Shown in pieces: positions 8,505 through 17,762 of a stretch of 44,375 bases of DNA (its first letter is position 1; every line of letters starts with the position of its first letter). Location: NCBI RefSeq assembly GCF_017873415.1, contig NZ_JAGGKD010000017.1:1-44375 (forward strand), read 5' to 3'. This DNA comes from Methanolobus bombayensis. Lineage in GTDB: Archaea; Halobacteriota; Methanosarcinia; Methanosarcinales; Methanosarcinaceae. The translations under genes were made by a program, and so were the position numbers. The notes below the pieces were generated by a model, which was given only the letters and a program-made list of their open reading frames with translations, was not told where the DNA came from and ran no database searches.

Positions 8505-8843
8505 TTATACCATTTTTGTCTTTTCAGTCTGGCGTGGTACTTTTACCACAAGGAAACGGAACAGACTGTCACTTTCATTCATTAGCCTGTGGGGGATCTT
8601 TGCAGGACTATCCACCAACATATCTTTTGTGATGGTCTGCTGCTCATCACCGATCTCTACTATACCTTCACCTTCAAGCACATAAAAGAACACATCCACA
8701 GGAGTTGAGTGCTTTTTGAGAGCATCACCAGGTTTTAACTGCATATGCATGACCTGGGCGTGTTCGGTATCATAGAGCTTGTGAACGGTTACCCCGTGAG
8801 GGTTATCTTTCTTCTCTGCATCATTGTAACTTGTTATTTTCAT
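8505..8843 (-). CDS. Single-domain cupin protein
   Basis: The 112-residue protein has the two cupin motifs: a metal-binding region around GDALKKHSTPVDVFFYVLEGEG and a second region SPAKIPHRLMNESD with a histidine. Small cupins of this kind bind a divalent metal and may act as sensors or isomerases; no substrate can be assigned. It ends in a strong hairpin terminator. It lies between hcp and the disulfide reductase on the same strand, which weakly suggests a redox or stress context. AGGAA lies upstream of ATG 8843. Confidence 0.85.
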   Translation of the reverse strand: MKITSYNDAEKKDNPHGVTVHKLYDTEHAQVMHMQLKPGDALKKHSTPVDVFFYVLEGEGIVEIGDEQQTITKDMLVDSPAKIPHRLMNESDSLFRFLVVKVPRQTEKTKMV

Positions 8844-8913
8844 TTATACACTTCCTTAAATAAAAAGAAATAGGGGTTTTAATATAAGCATTCCTGAAAC
8901 TACTGTAAAAAGT

Positions 8914-10599
8914 TTAAATGAGGGTTTTGAGATCCTCATCTACTGTTGTATTTGGCATTATGTTGAAGTTCTCAACCAGCACATTCAGGACATTTGGTGA
9001 TACAAATGCCGGAAGTTTCGGACCAAGCATGATGTTCTTGACACCAAGGCTCAACAGTGCGAGTAGAACAAGGCATGCTTTCTGTTCATACCATGCAATA
9101 TTGTACGCAACCGGCAGGTCATTGATATCCTCAACACCAAAAGCCTCTGCAAGTGCCTGTGCAATAACAACAAGTGAATAGGAATCGTTACACTGACCTG
9201 CATCAATAACCCTTGGAATTCCGCCAATGTCTCCAAGATCAAGCTTATTGTAGCGGTATTTTGCACATCCTGCTGTAAGGATAACAGTATCATCAGGAAG
9301 CGCTTCTGCAAAGTCTGTGTAGTAGTTTCTCTCCTTGTGTCTTCCGTCACATCCTGCCATTACAACGAATTTCTTGATCTGACCACCTTTTACAGCTTCA
9401 ATTATCTTGTCGGCAACGGAAAGTGCTGATACATGAGCAAAACCTCCCATGATTGTGCCTTCTTCAAGCTGTTCAGGTGCAGTACATGACTTTGCCTGCT
9501 CAATAATTGTGGAGAAATCCTTTCCTCCATCCTCACTGGCATTGATGTGTGTTACACCATCAAAACCAACAATTCCGGTGGTGTAGATCCTGTTGATGTA
9601 ACTTTCCTTAGGAGGAACGATACAGTTAGTGGTCATGAGTATAGGCCCGTTGAACTTGTCGAACTCTTCTTTCTGCCTCCACCATGAACCACCGTAGTTT
9701 CCTACGAAATTATCATACTTCTTGAAAGCTGGGTAAGAGTTTGCAGGAAGCATCTCGCCGTGAGTATAAACATCAACACCTGTGTCCTTTGTCTGTTCAA
9801 GGAGTTGTTCAAGGTCCCTCAGATCGTGTCCACTGATAAGTATACCAGGTTTGTCTCCTACACCAATGTTGACTGCAGTTGGTTCCGGGTTGCCATAAGT
9901 TGTAGTGTTGGCCCTGTCAAGAAGAGCAAGAGTAGTAACACCAACAGAACCACATTCAAGGACCAGCGGAACCAATTCATCAACACCCATATCATCATCC
10001 ATTGTAGCAAGAAGTGCCTTTTCAATGAATGACATTATATCATCATCCTTGTAGCCAAGGACATTTGCATGGTGAGCATAAGCTGCCATACCTTTTAGAC
10101 CATATACAAGCAATTCCCTGAGAGAACGGATATCCTCATCCTCTGTGGCAAGAATTCCGGTGTTGATGTTGGTCAGGGTTGCAGGTGTGACCTTTGCCAT
10201 GACAGGCAGTTCATCACCGGCATTTGGAGCAGCACCAAGGAGTTTTTCCTTTATCCATCTTGGGAAGGATGATCCTGATTTTTCAGTTAAGACCTTTTCA
10301 TCCATAAGCTTCTGCTTGATGTCATCCTTTATTTCAAATCCTTCTTTGATAAGTCTCTCAATATCTGACTTACTGAAGTTTGTATTTGTAACAGTAGCAA
10401 ACAGCCCGTCAAGAATAAACTCATCGGTCTTTGCATCATTCAGATTGTTTGCCCTTGCTTTAGAATTGTAGAAGGCGATACTTTTCAGGACATAGATAAG
10501 ATCATCCTGAAGATCAGCAACCTCTGATTTCTTTCCGCATACACCATTCTTTGTACAGCCGGTACCGTTCATAGTTTCTTCACATTGATAGCAGAACAT
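8914..10599 (-). CDS. hcp: Hybrid cluster protein (hydroxylamine reductase family)
   Basis: The protein (561 residues from the chosen start) begins MFCYQCEET with the cluster spacing Cx2Cx8Cx5C (ending NGVCGKK). The hybrid-cluster ligands of Hcp are recognisable in [46 protein letters not shown] and [10 protein letters not shown]. Hcp handles reactive nitrogen species: hydroxylamine reduction in vitro, with nitric oxide reduction proposed in vivo. The frame also has an ATG at 10611, but GGTGA then precedes ATG 10599 by 5 bases and other family members start with M-x-C-Y-x-C, so 10599 is preferred. A TATA box and a palindrome in front of it suggest repressor control. Confidence 0.95.
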   Translation of the reverse strand: MFCYQCEETMNGTGCTKNGVCGKKSEVADLQDDLIYVLKSIAFYNSKARANNLNDAKTDEFILDGLFATVTNTNFSKSDIERLIKEGFEIKDDIKQKLMDEKVLTEKSGSSFPRWIKEKLLGAAPNAGDELPVMAKVTPATLTNINTGILATEDEDIRSLRELLVYGLKGMAAYAHHANVLGYKDDDIMSFIEKALLATMDDDMGVDELVPLVLECGSVGVTTLALLDRANTTTYGNPEPTAVNIGVGDKPGILISGHDLRDLEQLLEQTKDTGVDVYTHGEMLPANSYPAFKKYDNFVGNYGGSWWRQKEEFDKFNGPILMTTNCIVPPKESYINRIYTTGIVGFDGVTHINASEDGGKDFSTIIEQAKSCTAPEQLEEGTIMGGFAHVSALSVADKIIEAVKGGQIKKFVVMAGCDGRHKERNYYTDFAEALPDDTVILTAGCAKYRYNKLDLGDIGGIPRVIDAGQCNDSYSLVVIAQALAEAFGVEDINDLPVAYNIAWYEQKACLVLLALLSLGVKNIMLGPKLPAFVSPNVLNVLVENFNIMPNTTVDEDLKTLI

Positions 10600-10625
10600 T
10601 TTATTCACCATGCTTCCTATTATTA

Positions 10626-10650
10626 GTATCTTTTAGATACCAATATATTG
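10626..10650 (-). promoter_or_regulatory. hcp promoter with palindromic operator
   Basis: On the minus strand a TATA-like AATATATT (about 10643-10650) is followed by the perfect inverted repeat GTATCT (10626-10631) / AGATAC (10635-10640). The palindrome sits where RNA polymerase would contact the start of transcription, so a repressor bound there would block hcp. A second small palindrome, GTATAC, lies just upstream. The regulator is not identified. Confidence 0.5.
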
Positions 10651-10735
10651 TGTATACTTGCATATAAGGAGGTCAGTTTCCAGTTGGATACTGCATACGA
10701 AATATTCTCACAAAAGTTGTCAAAAAAGAAAAATC

Positions 10736-10761
10736 AGAGGAGAAGCTTACTCCTCTTTTTT
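10736..10761 (+). terminator. hairpin plus T-run in the hcp/NosD intergenic region
   Basis: AGAGGAG (10736-10742) pairs with CTCCTCT (10750-10756) and is followed by a run of six T's ending at 10761. It reads as a plus-strand terminator, yet no plus-strand gene ends here: the left neighbour hcp is on the minus strand. An AAGGAGG-like sequence at 10667-10672 and a TTG at 10684 open a 42-codon frame that runs through the hairpin, so the region could alternatively encode a tiny peptide. A short RNA ending here is the other option. The rest of 10762-10954 shows only a TATA-like GTATAAG near 10875 for the next gene. Confidence 0.45.
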
Positions 10762-10954
10762 GCTGTCAATGAGAACGTTGTTCAACCCATAACCCAGAAG
10801 TTGATCTGAAGTAAGCTGTACATTTCCTTCTTAGTTATTCTAAGTATCTGTTTTCCTTAATTTAAGTTCAAAAAGTATAAGGTTGTGAGCTATTCATAGT
10901 TAACTTAGAAAGCAATTTCTGAATACAGAATTTTGAAACGGGAGTGGGGTTTAG

Positions 10955-12529
10955 ATGACAATTACCAGAGTTAATATGATCAGGATTTCAGTATCTTTCT
11001 TTTGTGCTATGTTATTACTTATTGGAGGAACTACTGCATCATCATTTATTTTTGTGAACAACAGTACCGGCCCAATGGCCAATTATACATCTATTCAGCA
11101 GGCCATAGATAATGCCGACAACGAAGATATAATAATGCTTCATCCTGGCACTTATCATGAAAATGTTGACGTAGACAAACAGATAAGTATCAGATCACTA
11201 ACAGGAAACAAGAATGATACTTTTGTAAAAGCCGAAAGTCAAAAAGAAAATGTATTTTATGTTAATGCCAACAACGTGTCTATTGAAGGAATGACCATAG
11301 AAGGAGCTATAAACTGTACCTGGGAAAACAGAATTGCCGGTATTTTTTTAGATTCAGCTCACAACTGCACTATCAGTAACAACAGATTAACCGGAAACTA
11401 TGAAGGTGTAATACTTATTGAATCAAATAATAACAATATCGAAACAAATGATATATTCAATAATATAAACGGTAATGGCATATTCTTACATAACTCCGAC
11501 TCCAATACACTGGATTCCAATATTATTAACTCGAACTGGTGGTCAGGTATTTACCTGGATTCCTCGGATTTCAATGAGATCAGATACAACCAGCTTGAAT
11601 CCAATCTTGAAGGGATCAATCTTTACAAATCAAAGAATAACAAATTAAGCAACAACATTGCCAATTCAAATGGCCTATATGGAATTGCTCTTGATACTGA
11701 TTCGAACAACAATGAATTGAAAAAGAACACAGCAAACCTGAATGAAAATTCCGGAATATATTTAAAACATTCAAGTTCGAACATTCTGGCTGACAATGTT
11801 GCAGATTCTAATTACCATCAGGGAATACTAATGAAATTTTCATCTGGAAATGAAATAATTAATAATTCTGTATCAAATAACATGCCTGGATCATCATCTG
11901 ATGAAGAGTCTGTTTCAACTTACGGGATGTATCTCACTAATTGTGATGAAAATGAAATTATCGGGAACCTGTTACATCTGAACAAAGATGCAGGAATAAG
12001 TATTCAGGAGTCTTCACAGAATCACATAACAGGGAACATACTTCTCAGCACGTCAACAGGCTTACTTATATCATATTCAAATGGAAATTTAATTTACGAT
12101 AATTATTTCCATAATCCTGTCAATGTTGATTTTACAGGTTTAAACTTCGGTAACCAGTGGAATACCAGTCTTAAAGAAGAAACGAACATTCTGAATGGTG
12201 ACTTGAAAGGTGGTAATTTCTGGTCAGATCCCTATTATACAGGACATAGTCAGATTTGTGAAGACCTGGACCTGGACGGAATTTGTGATCTCCCCTATCA
12301 GATAAACGGTGAAAATGAAGACCTTTTGCCTCTCTATGACCCCACTACTTCATGGAAAGGTGATTATGACCACGATGGAGATGTAGACTTTGATGACTTC
12401 GTTGAATTTGCAGCCTGTTATAATTCTATGATAGGCGAAAACAATTATCAGCGCATATTTGATTTTGAAGGTGATTATGACGTTGATTTTAACGATTTTG
12501 TTGAATTTGCAGGTGACTATCAGAAATGA
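10955..12529 (+). CDS. Secreted NosD-type parallel beta-helix protein with C-terminal dockerin-like module
   Basis: The 524-residue protein has an N-terminal signal segment (about residues 9-30, VSFFCAMLLLIGGTTASS). A long series of NosD/right-handed beta-helix repeats covers about residues 45-430, of the type NSNWWSGIYLDSSDFNEI and NKLSNNIANSNGLYGI. The last 60 residues contain two calcium-loop-like repeats, DYDHDGDVDFDDFVEFA and DYDVDFNDFVEFAGDY, resembling dockerin type I EF-hand loops. Such proteins are cell-surface components in Methanosarcinaceae and may bind carbohydrate or partner cohesins. The binding partner is unknown and no cohesin is visible here. GGAGTGGGG precedes ATG 10955. 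A strong hairpin terminator follows. Confidence 0.88.
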   Translation: MTITRVNMIRISVSFFCAMLLLIGGTTASSFIFVNNSTGPMANYTSIQQAIDNADNEDIIMLHPGTYHENVDVDKQISIRSLTGNKNDTFVKAESQKENVFYVNANNVSIEGMTIEGAINCTWENRIAGIFLDSAHNCTISNNRLTGNYEGVILIESNNNNIETNDIFNNINGNGIFLHNSDSNTLDSNIINSNWWSGIYLDSSDFNEIRYNQLESNLEGINLYKSKNNKLSNNIANSNGLYGIALDTDSNNNELKKNTANLNENSGIYLKHSSSNILADNVADSNYHQGILMKFSSGNEIINNSVSNNMPGSSSDEESVSTYGMYLTNCDENEIIGNLLHLNKDAGISIQESSQNHITGNILLSTSTGLLISYSNGNLIYDNYFHNPVNVDFTGLNFGNQWNTSLKEETNILNGDLKGGNFWSDPYYTGHSQICEDLDLDGICDLPYQINGENEDLLPLYDPTTSWKGDYDHDGDVDFDDFVEFAACYNSMIGENNYQRIFDFEGDYDVDFNDFVEFAGDYQK

Positions 12530-12594
12530 AAACTGAAGAATAAAAAGAATTGATATTATTATCGAAATCTAAAGACAAAAATAGAAAAGTAATC

Positions 12595-12618
12595 GGAAAG
12601 CAATTAATCTTGCTTTCC
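12595..12618 (+). terminator. hairpin terminator after the NosD-like gene
   Basis: GGAAAGCAA (12595-12603) pairs perfectly with TTGCTTTCC (12610-12618) around a 6-nt loop and is followed by a T-rich tail (TCTTTTATTCTTTTT). It lies between two convergent genes and best serves the plus-strand NosD-like gene. Confidence 0.75.
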
Positions 12619-12637
12619 TCTTTTATTCTTTTTCATA

Positions 12638-15388
12638 TCAGGCCGTTGTATTACCATTTGACTCTTCAAGGACCTGAGAAAGCTGGTTAAGAGTCTCTTC
12701 CATACGGTTTATCTCCTCTCCGTAACCAGCCCAGTCACCGTCTGCCAGATATTGCTGTGCAGTATTATAGTGGTCAAGGGCCTGCTGGGCAAGTTCTCTG
12801 GCACTTGTCGGAACTTCCGTCTGTCCGGTTGTTCCCTCTTCAGTATCGATCCTGCCATCAACCAGCATCTGTAATGAAGCCTGAAGGGTTTCATCCATGA
12901 CAACTTTCTGTCCTGAAGAAGCTACGACCCTTCTGAGTTCCGGGATCTCAGACTCTTCGGCACTTATGAATATAGGTTCAGTGTACAATATCGAGTTTCC
13001 TATTGGTACTACCAGCAGATTGCCTCTTATTACACGTGAACCTGTCTGGCCCCAGAGTGTCAGTTGTTCGGAAATATCCGGATCCTGATCTATCCTTGAT
13101 TCGATCTGGGTCGGTCCGTAGATCAGTTCACCTTTCGGAAGTTCATAATGTTTTAATTCCCCATAATTCGGCTCATCACATCTTGCCGCAATCCAGGCTA
13201 TCATATTCTCTCTGTTACGGGGTGTAAAAGGCTGAAGCAATACATATTCCAGTCCACCGCCATTCGGAAGCTTGGTGATCATGTAATATGGTTCCATATC
13301 GATACTGCCTCCTCTATAGACTTCTTTTGGGATTTCCCAGGCATCTTCCTTATTGTAAAAGGTCTCTGCATCTTTCATATGATAATTCTCATATAGGTCC
13401 ATCTGAACCTTGAAGAAATCTTTTGGATATCTTATGTGTTTCTGAAGACCCTCCGGCATTTCACTGAAAGGTTTGAACAGACCTGGGAATATCTTTGAAT
13501 AGGTGTCTACTACTGGCTCATTTTCCATCATGTAAAAATCCACAGTTCCGTCATAGGCATCTACAACTACTTTTACGGAGTTCCTGATGTAATTGATGTT
13601 GTAGAACCTGGAATCGTAATAACTTTCAGAATAAGGATATTTATCAGCCGTTGTATAGGCGTCTATTATCCAGTAGATCTTTCCGTCACTGATAACAGGA
13701 TAGGGATCACTATCATATTCCAGGAAAGGTGCTATGGTTTGAGCTCTTTCTGTGATCTGACGATGATACATCAGTCGGGAATCATCATTCATATATTCAC
13801 TAAGAATGAATTTTATTTCACTGAAAGTGAACGCAAATATAGCACGTTTAGCAAATGAATCCAGCAAAATTCCGCTCTTTCCTTCATATTGAGTGAATAC
13901 ATTCTGGCCTCCTCGCGGATAATCAAATTCCTCTTTTCCACTGTCAGCTATCTTGTAATCACTTGTGATCTCTCCATAATATATTCGCGGGTTAGTGACA
14001 TTGAAATCACCAACCGGCGGGATATCCTTCAATACAAATTCAGGTCTTCCGTCATTGGTCTTAGTGCTGACAGGATTCATCACTACACCAAAACCATGGG
14101 TATATACAAGACGTTCGTTGACCCAGGTCTTAGCTTCGGGAGCCAGTTGCATTATATCCAGTTCCCTGGCTGAGATCATATACTGCTTATAACCTTCATC
14201 CATATGATACCGGTCTGTATCAACATCATTGAAGGTGTAATATGTTCTGATCTGTTGAAGTTGCTTGTAAGTTTGCTCAAGCGCCCGACGATCCCATATT
14301 CTTATATTATCTGTGATCTGAGAATTATTTTGAAGTTCTGCAAAAGTCAGATCGGAGTTTGCTTCAAAGGATCTTTCTTCAACATTTGATAAACCATAAG
14401 CCATTCTTGTATAATTTATGTTATATTCCAGGTATGGTTTTTCCAGCTGAACCTCAGTTGGTTCTACTTTGAACTGCTGATATACACCCGGTGCAAAAGA
14501 ACTTGCCAGAATGAATATAGCTATTAAGGCTATACTGGCAACAGGGATCTTTATGTTCTTCATCTTAACATTAGCCAGAAGAACAATGGATGTCAGAAAA
14601 GAAAGTATTGTCAGAATATTGTATATGGGAAGCCTTACATGAACATCCGTATAACCTGCACCTGCTACCACTCCCTGTTGGGAGAAAAGTATTTCATACC
14701 TGTTAAGGAAAAAGCCAGCTGCAAAAAGTACTAACAGGAACGCAAGGAGTGCTGATATGTGTATAAGCACTTTTTCAGGCAGATTATCCATTATTTCCTT
14801 GAAAGTACCTCCCTGATCAAACTGGTAGAATCCTTCATCGTCTTCTATTTCCACGGTCTCTGAACCGAAAACAGGTTCAAGTCTGTACAGGTAAAGCAAG
14901 AATACCATTACAAGAGAGATAACAGTAAGCCAGAAGAACACCCCTCTTATCAAATGGAAGAACGGTAGCTGAAATACATAGAATCCTATATCGTTCATGA
15001 GAATGGGATCAGAGAGTCCGAAAGTAGTGCTATTAAGATATAGCAGGATCGTTTTCCAGTTACCACTGAATACCAGACCGAAAATAAATGAAAATAACAG
15101 AATTGCTATTAGAACTGCCTGTGAGTCCAGTTTTTCGTATGAAATATTTTCTTTGGCAAGTATCTTACTTATCGAATCTCTTGCAAATCTAGCATTTATG
15201 TAAAGAAAGATAAATGCAAGTATGAATCCGGGAATAATTGTAAGTAATTTCCACTGCAATATGGTTGTAAATATGGATGTATATCCTATCATTTCAAACC
15301 ATAGGTACTCGGTATAGATTCCTGCAAGGGGGCCTATACCTATAAAAAGCGCCAGGATAAGGAAAAAAACAATTCTTATATCTTTCAT
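12638..15388 (-). CDS. UPF0182 family membrane protein
   Basis: The 916-residue protein matches the UPF0182 family (usual length about 900-990). The first 300 residues hold about seven membrane segments, for example FFLILALFIGIGPLAGIY and LLTIIPGFILAFIFLYINA. A large extracytoplasmic domain follows, with RIWDRRALEQTYKQLQQIRT, QYMISARELD and TYTHGFGVV-like motifs (here VYTHGFGVVMNPVS) and PTQIESRIDQDPDISEQLTLW, all typical of the family. The C-terminal 60 residues are Gln/Ala-rich and likely coiled. The biochemical function is unknown. It starts one base after the stop of the upstream hydrolase gene, so the two are almost certainly one operon. Confidence 0.93.
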   Translation of the reverse strand: MKDIRIVFFLILALFIGIGPLAGIYTEYLWFEMIGYTSIFTTILQWKLLTIIPGFILAFIFLYINARFARDSISKILAKENISYEKLDSQAVLIAILLFSFIFGLVFSGNWKTILLYLNSTTFGLSDPILMNDIGFYVFQLPFFHLIRGVFFWLTVISLVMVFLLYLYRLEPVFGSETVEIEDDEGFYQFDQGGTFKEIMDNLPEKVLIHISALLAFLLVLFAAGFFLNRYEILFSQQGVVAGAGYTDVHVRLPIYNILTILSFLTSIVLLANVKMKNIKIPVASIALIAIFILASSFAPGVYQQFKVEPTEVQLEKPYLEYNINYTRMAYGLSNVEERSFEANSDLTFAELQNNSQITDNIRIWDRRALEQTYKQLQQIRTYYTFNDVDTDRYHMDEGYKQYMISARELDIMQLAPEAKTWVNERLVYTHGFGVVMNPVSTKTNDGRPEFVLKDIPPVGDFNVTNPRIYYGEITSDYKIADSGKEEFDYPRGGQNVFTQYEGKSGILLDSFAKRAIFAFTFSEIKFILSEYMNDDSRLMYHRQITERAQTIAPFLEYDSDPYPVISDGKIYWIIDAYTTADKYPYSESYYDSRFYNINYIRNSVKVVVDAYDGTVDFYMMENEPVVDTYSKIFPGLFKPFSEMPEGLQKHIRYPKDFFKVQMDLYENYHMKDAETFYNKEDAWEIPKEVYRGGSIDMEPYYMITKLPNGGGLEYVLLQPFTPRNRENMIAWIAARCDEPNYGELKHYELPKGELIYGPTQIESRIDQDPDISEQLTLWGQTGSRVIRGNLLVVPIGNSILYTEPIFISAEESEIPELRRVVASSGQKVVMDETLQASLQMLVDGRIDTEEGTTGQTEVPTSARELAQQALDHYNTAQQYLADGDWAGYGEEINRMEETLNQLSQVLEESNGNTTA

Positions 15389-15389
15389 A

Positions 15390-16193
15390 TTATACCTCTT
15401 GTTTTAACGTCCGGTCAAAGAATTTGGTCATCTGCCAGTAAGCATCACGGGCTGCAAAACTCCGGGATAACTGGCCATCATCAAGCATAAAACCATGGGG
15501 TTCACCCTGATATATTTTTAATTCAAAGTATTTATCTGCAGCATCGAGACCGCGTGCATATCTGTAAATGTCGGATATGTTACTTGCCTGATCATTTGTA
15601 CCATGAATTATCAGCATTGGATCATTAAGATCCTCCACCACATCGGAAGGTTTTTCAGGTCTGTTCTCATCTCCTCCTGAATATGGAAAACCATACCATG
15701 CTACTCCTGATTTGAATTCTTCTATTTCAGGCAATAAAAGCATAGTGTAGCGTCCTCCTGCACAAAAACCAGTAAGTCCGATACTTTCTATATCCACATC
15801 AGGTCTGGTTTCAAGATAAGCTATGCATTCCCTGATAAGTTGCTCGACAACTGCATCAGAAGGTGAAGTTTCATAGGTCTGCCATTCAGGTGACAATACT
15901 ACATATCCTTCGGCAGCCATTTCATCTGTAAGATCGATATAACCCTGTTCCAGTCCGTTGAATGAATGGATAAGGATTATTGCAGGTTTCTTGTCTTCCG
16001 TAGAAGGCGCTGCAGTATAAGCCGGATAGGTCATGCCATCACTAACAATCTCTATTTCCGATCCTTCTGCTTCAAATGATGTCAGGTTATCATCCTGTAC
16101 CGTGTTTACATCATCAATTTCGCCTGTGTCATCTATACAACCCGACATACCTACAAAGGATATTAGCAACAGATAAAGCAGTAAATGTTTCAT
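15390..16193 (-). CDS. Dienelactone-hydrolase-family lipoprotein
   Basis: The protein (267 residues from ATG 16193) has a lipoprotein-type signal peptide ending FVGMSGC, then an acidic linker, then an alpha/beta-hydrolase domain of the dienelactone hydrolase family. The nucleophile elbow is GFCAGGR (Cys nucleophile), the acid is probably the Asp in HGTNDQAS, and the histidine is in GEPHGFM. It is likely anchored outside the cytoplasmic membrane. The substrate is unknown, and an esterase or peptidase-like activity is possible. The frame extends to GTG 16205, but GGGG precedes the ATG at proper spacing, as in the NosD-like gene. It is the first gene of an operon with UPF0182, which starts one base after its stop. 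Confidence 0.88.
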   Translation of the reverse strand: MKHLLLYLLLISFVGMSGCIDDTGEIDDVNTVQDDNLTSFEAEGSEIEIVSDGMTYPAYTAAPSTEDKKPAIILIHSFNGLEQGYIDLTDEMAAEGYVVLSPEWQTYETSPSDAVVEQLIRECIAYLETRPDVDIESIGLTGFCAGGRYTMLLLPEIEEFKSGVAWYGFPYSGGDENRPEKPSDVVEDLNDPMLIIHGTNDQASNISDIYRYARGLDAADKYFELKIYQGEPHGFMLDDGQLSRSFAARDAYWQMTKFFDRTLKQEV

Positions 16194-16440
16194 TTTAAAC
16201 CCCACATAGAAACGTGTTGATACACATTGATTCCGTTCCCACTTAAATGATGAAGGCCATATTATATTTATGATGCGCTTAATGTTTATTTTGAAAATTA
16301 GAACATCATATTAAATTTTAGCATGAAGTGGTGGTCATTTTTCAGTAAGACCTGATTATTTTCTCCTCAACAAAAGCCTCATTTCGTTCTGATGTTGTTA
16401 TCGGTAAGGAAATAAGAATAGAGCAAATCCATGAGTTTCA

Positions 16441-16499
16441 GATAAGATCATATCTGTTCTGTAAACCATGTTTGGCAGTCAAAACAGATTTATCTTATC
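16441..16499 (-). terminator. long inverted repeat at the 3' end of the regulator gene
   Basis: Bases 16441-16458 and 16483-16499 are reverse complements over 17 positions with a single one-base bulge (GATAAGAT then TCTGTT on the left arm). The right arm overlaps the last codons and stop of the winged-helix gene. It folds into a long hairpin in its mRNA and may terminate transcription or protect the 3' end. No T-run follows. The remaining intergenic sequence 16206-16440 shows nothing I can assign. Confidence 0.5.
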
Positions 16500-17206
16500 C
16501 TTTCGAACAGTGGCAATTCATCGGGATGATAACCTTCCTTTAAGTAATAGTTTCTGAATTTGCCATTGGTTTCCACTTCAAGACAATCTATGTCATCAAG
16601 TGTTTTGATATGGGAACTTACCGCACCTTTGGAAAGTCCAAGCTTCTCACAAAGTTCCATGTTAGTTATCCCGGGGTTCTCATAGATTTTGCGGCAGACT
16701 TTCTTGCAGGTAACACCCGGCAGATGAGGCTCAATATGCCTGTGATTCCTGTTCCACAAAGCGCTCTTATTCCTGAACAGGCTCACATAGTTCCCGTTCC
16801 TGAACATGAGAATCTTGCCTGTATCTTTGAGATTGGTAACATGATATCGAACAGTTCCACGTTTAATACCAAGGTCGCTCCCTATCATATTTACAGTGCT
16901 GCCGGGATTGTTCTCTATGAAACTAAGTATCTCCTGACGATTCTTGTTATTTGAATCTTTTTTTGCCCATGCAGTAAGGAGAGCTACTATTTTCCAGCTG
17001 AGGCCGAGGATGATCGTGGAGATTGCTATAATTTTGAAGTATAATGGGAGGTCCCAAAATGAGTAATTGGTATCAGAACCCATAGTATTAACTGAGTCAC
17101 GTGAACGTTCATCAAATGAAATGGAGTATTCAGCTGAACATATACCTGTCAAAATTAGTAAAAATATAAGGATGATAGGTAATATTTTCATACCCATCAT
17201 AATCAC
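16490..17206 (-). CDS. Membrane-anchored winged-helix transcription regulator
   Basis: The 238-residue protein has an N-terminal hydrophobic signal or anchor (about residues 8-25), a short extracytoplasmic stretch and a second membrane segment (about 55-76, FKIIAISTIILGLSWKIVALL). Two winged-helix DNA-binding domains follow: the first with NPGSTVNMIGSDLGIKRGTV and RYHVTNLKDTGKI, the second with NPGITNMELCEKLGLSKGAV and SSHIKTLDDIDC. Such one-component membrane regulators are common in Methanosarcinaceae and are thought to sense something outside the membrane. The frame opens with GTG 17206; ATGs at 17200, 17197 and 17191 are equally possible starts. It begins three bases after the stop of the small secreted protein, so the two are likely co-transcribed. 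A self-control or hdrA-control role is inference only. Confidence 0.85.
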   Translation of the reverse strand: MIMMGMKILPIILIFLLILTGICSAEYSISFDERSRDSVNTMGSDTNYSFWDLPLYFKIIAISTIILGLSWKIVALLTAWAKKDSNNKNRQEILSFIENNPGSTVNMIGSDLGIKRGTVRYHVTNLKDTGKILMFRNGNYVSLFRNKSALWNRNHRHIEPHLPGVTCKKVCRKIYENPGITNMELCEKLGLSKGAVSSHIKTLDDIDCLEVETNGKFRNYYLKEGYHPDELPLFERIR

Positions 17207-17209
17207 GTA

Positions 17210-17623
17210 TTAGATAGAATAATCTTCTGTCCCTGTGACAGAATAACCATATACTCTATACATCCAAGTTCCTTGTTCAATTCCATCATCATTATTGATA
17301 TATACTTTTATTCTACCATTTATTCTTCCGTCAGATGAATCATAGTAAGGACCAAAGCGTTCGTTGCTTGGAGAATAAATATATAGCTTTAAAGAATCAC
17401 TTGTATCGCCCCAATTAAGATCAACTGCTAATGTTTCAGTATAACTACCGATATACTGACTGTGCCAGTTTGTTTCACCCTGAGTAATAGTATCAGAAAT
17501 AGACCTGATACCAATTATTCCTATTGAATCGGATACTAAATCACTGCTCTTTTCAGATGAGCTTGCACTTGCGATGGAAACGCAGAGCAAGAATACGAGA
17601 AATGCTATTGCTATTCTTTTCAT
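17210..17623 (-). CDS. Small secreted protein of unknown function
   Basis: The protein (137 residues from ATG 17623) has a clear signal peptide (MKRIAIAFLVFLLCVSIASA) and then a compact domain predicted to be beta-rich, with SDTITQGETNWHSQYIG, LNWGDTSDSLKLYIYSPSN and GTWMYRVYGYSVTG. The last half resembles pre-peptidase C-terminal-like beta-sandwiches seen in many archaeal secreted proteins. That resemblance is weak and I do not assign a function. The frame extends to GTG 17647, but AGGAGT lies 6 bases before ATG 17623. It is followed within three bases by the membrane-anchored regulator, which suggests a sensor-partner pair. A TATA-like sequence lies at about 17676-17684 (minus strand). Confidence 0.75.
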   Translation of the reverse strand: MKRIAIAFLVFLLCVSIASASSSEKSSDLVSDSIGIIGIRSISDTITQGETNWHSQYIGSYTETLAVDLNWGDTSDSLKLYIYSPSNERFGPYYDSSDGRINGRIKVYINNDDGIEQGTWMYRVYGYSVTGTEDYSI

Positions 17624-17691
17624 GTTTGTACTCCTACTAGCTTTCACTAGTTATTCAAAAAGATGAAAAAAAGTAGTATATAACTTTTCTA

Positions 17692-17706
17692 GCCATCGTT
17701 TAAACT
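17692..17706. repeat. 15-nt element with GTTTAAAC core, copy 1
   Basis: GCCATCGTTTAAACT at 17692-17706 recurs identically at 17883-17897. This copy lies just upstream of the TATA box of the secreted protein and regulator operon (minus strand). The core GTTTAAAC is an 8-nt palindrome, so a dimeric regulator could bind in either direction. Confidence 0.55.
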
Positions 17707-17762
17707 AAAAAAAAGTAATGATAAGAAGTAATTTTATTGTGGAGTTGGATGTAGTTTCAAGT

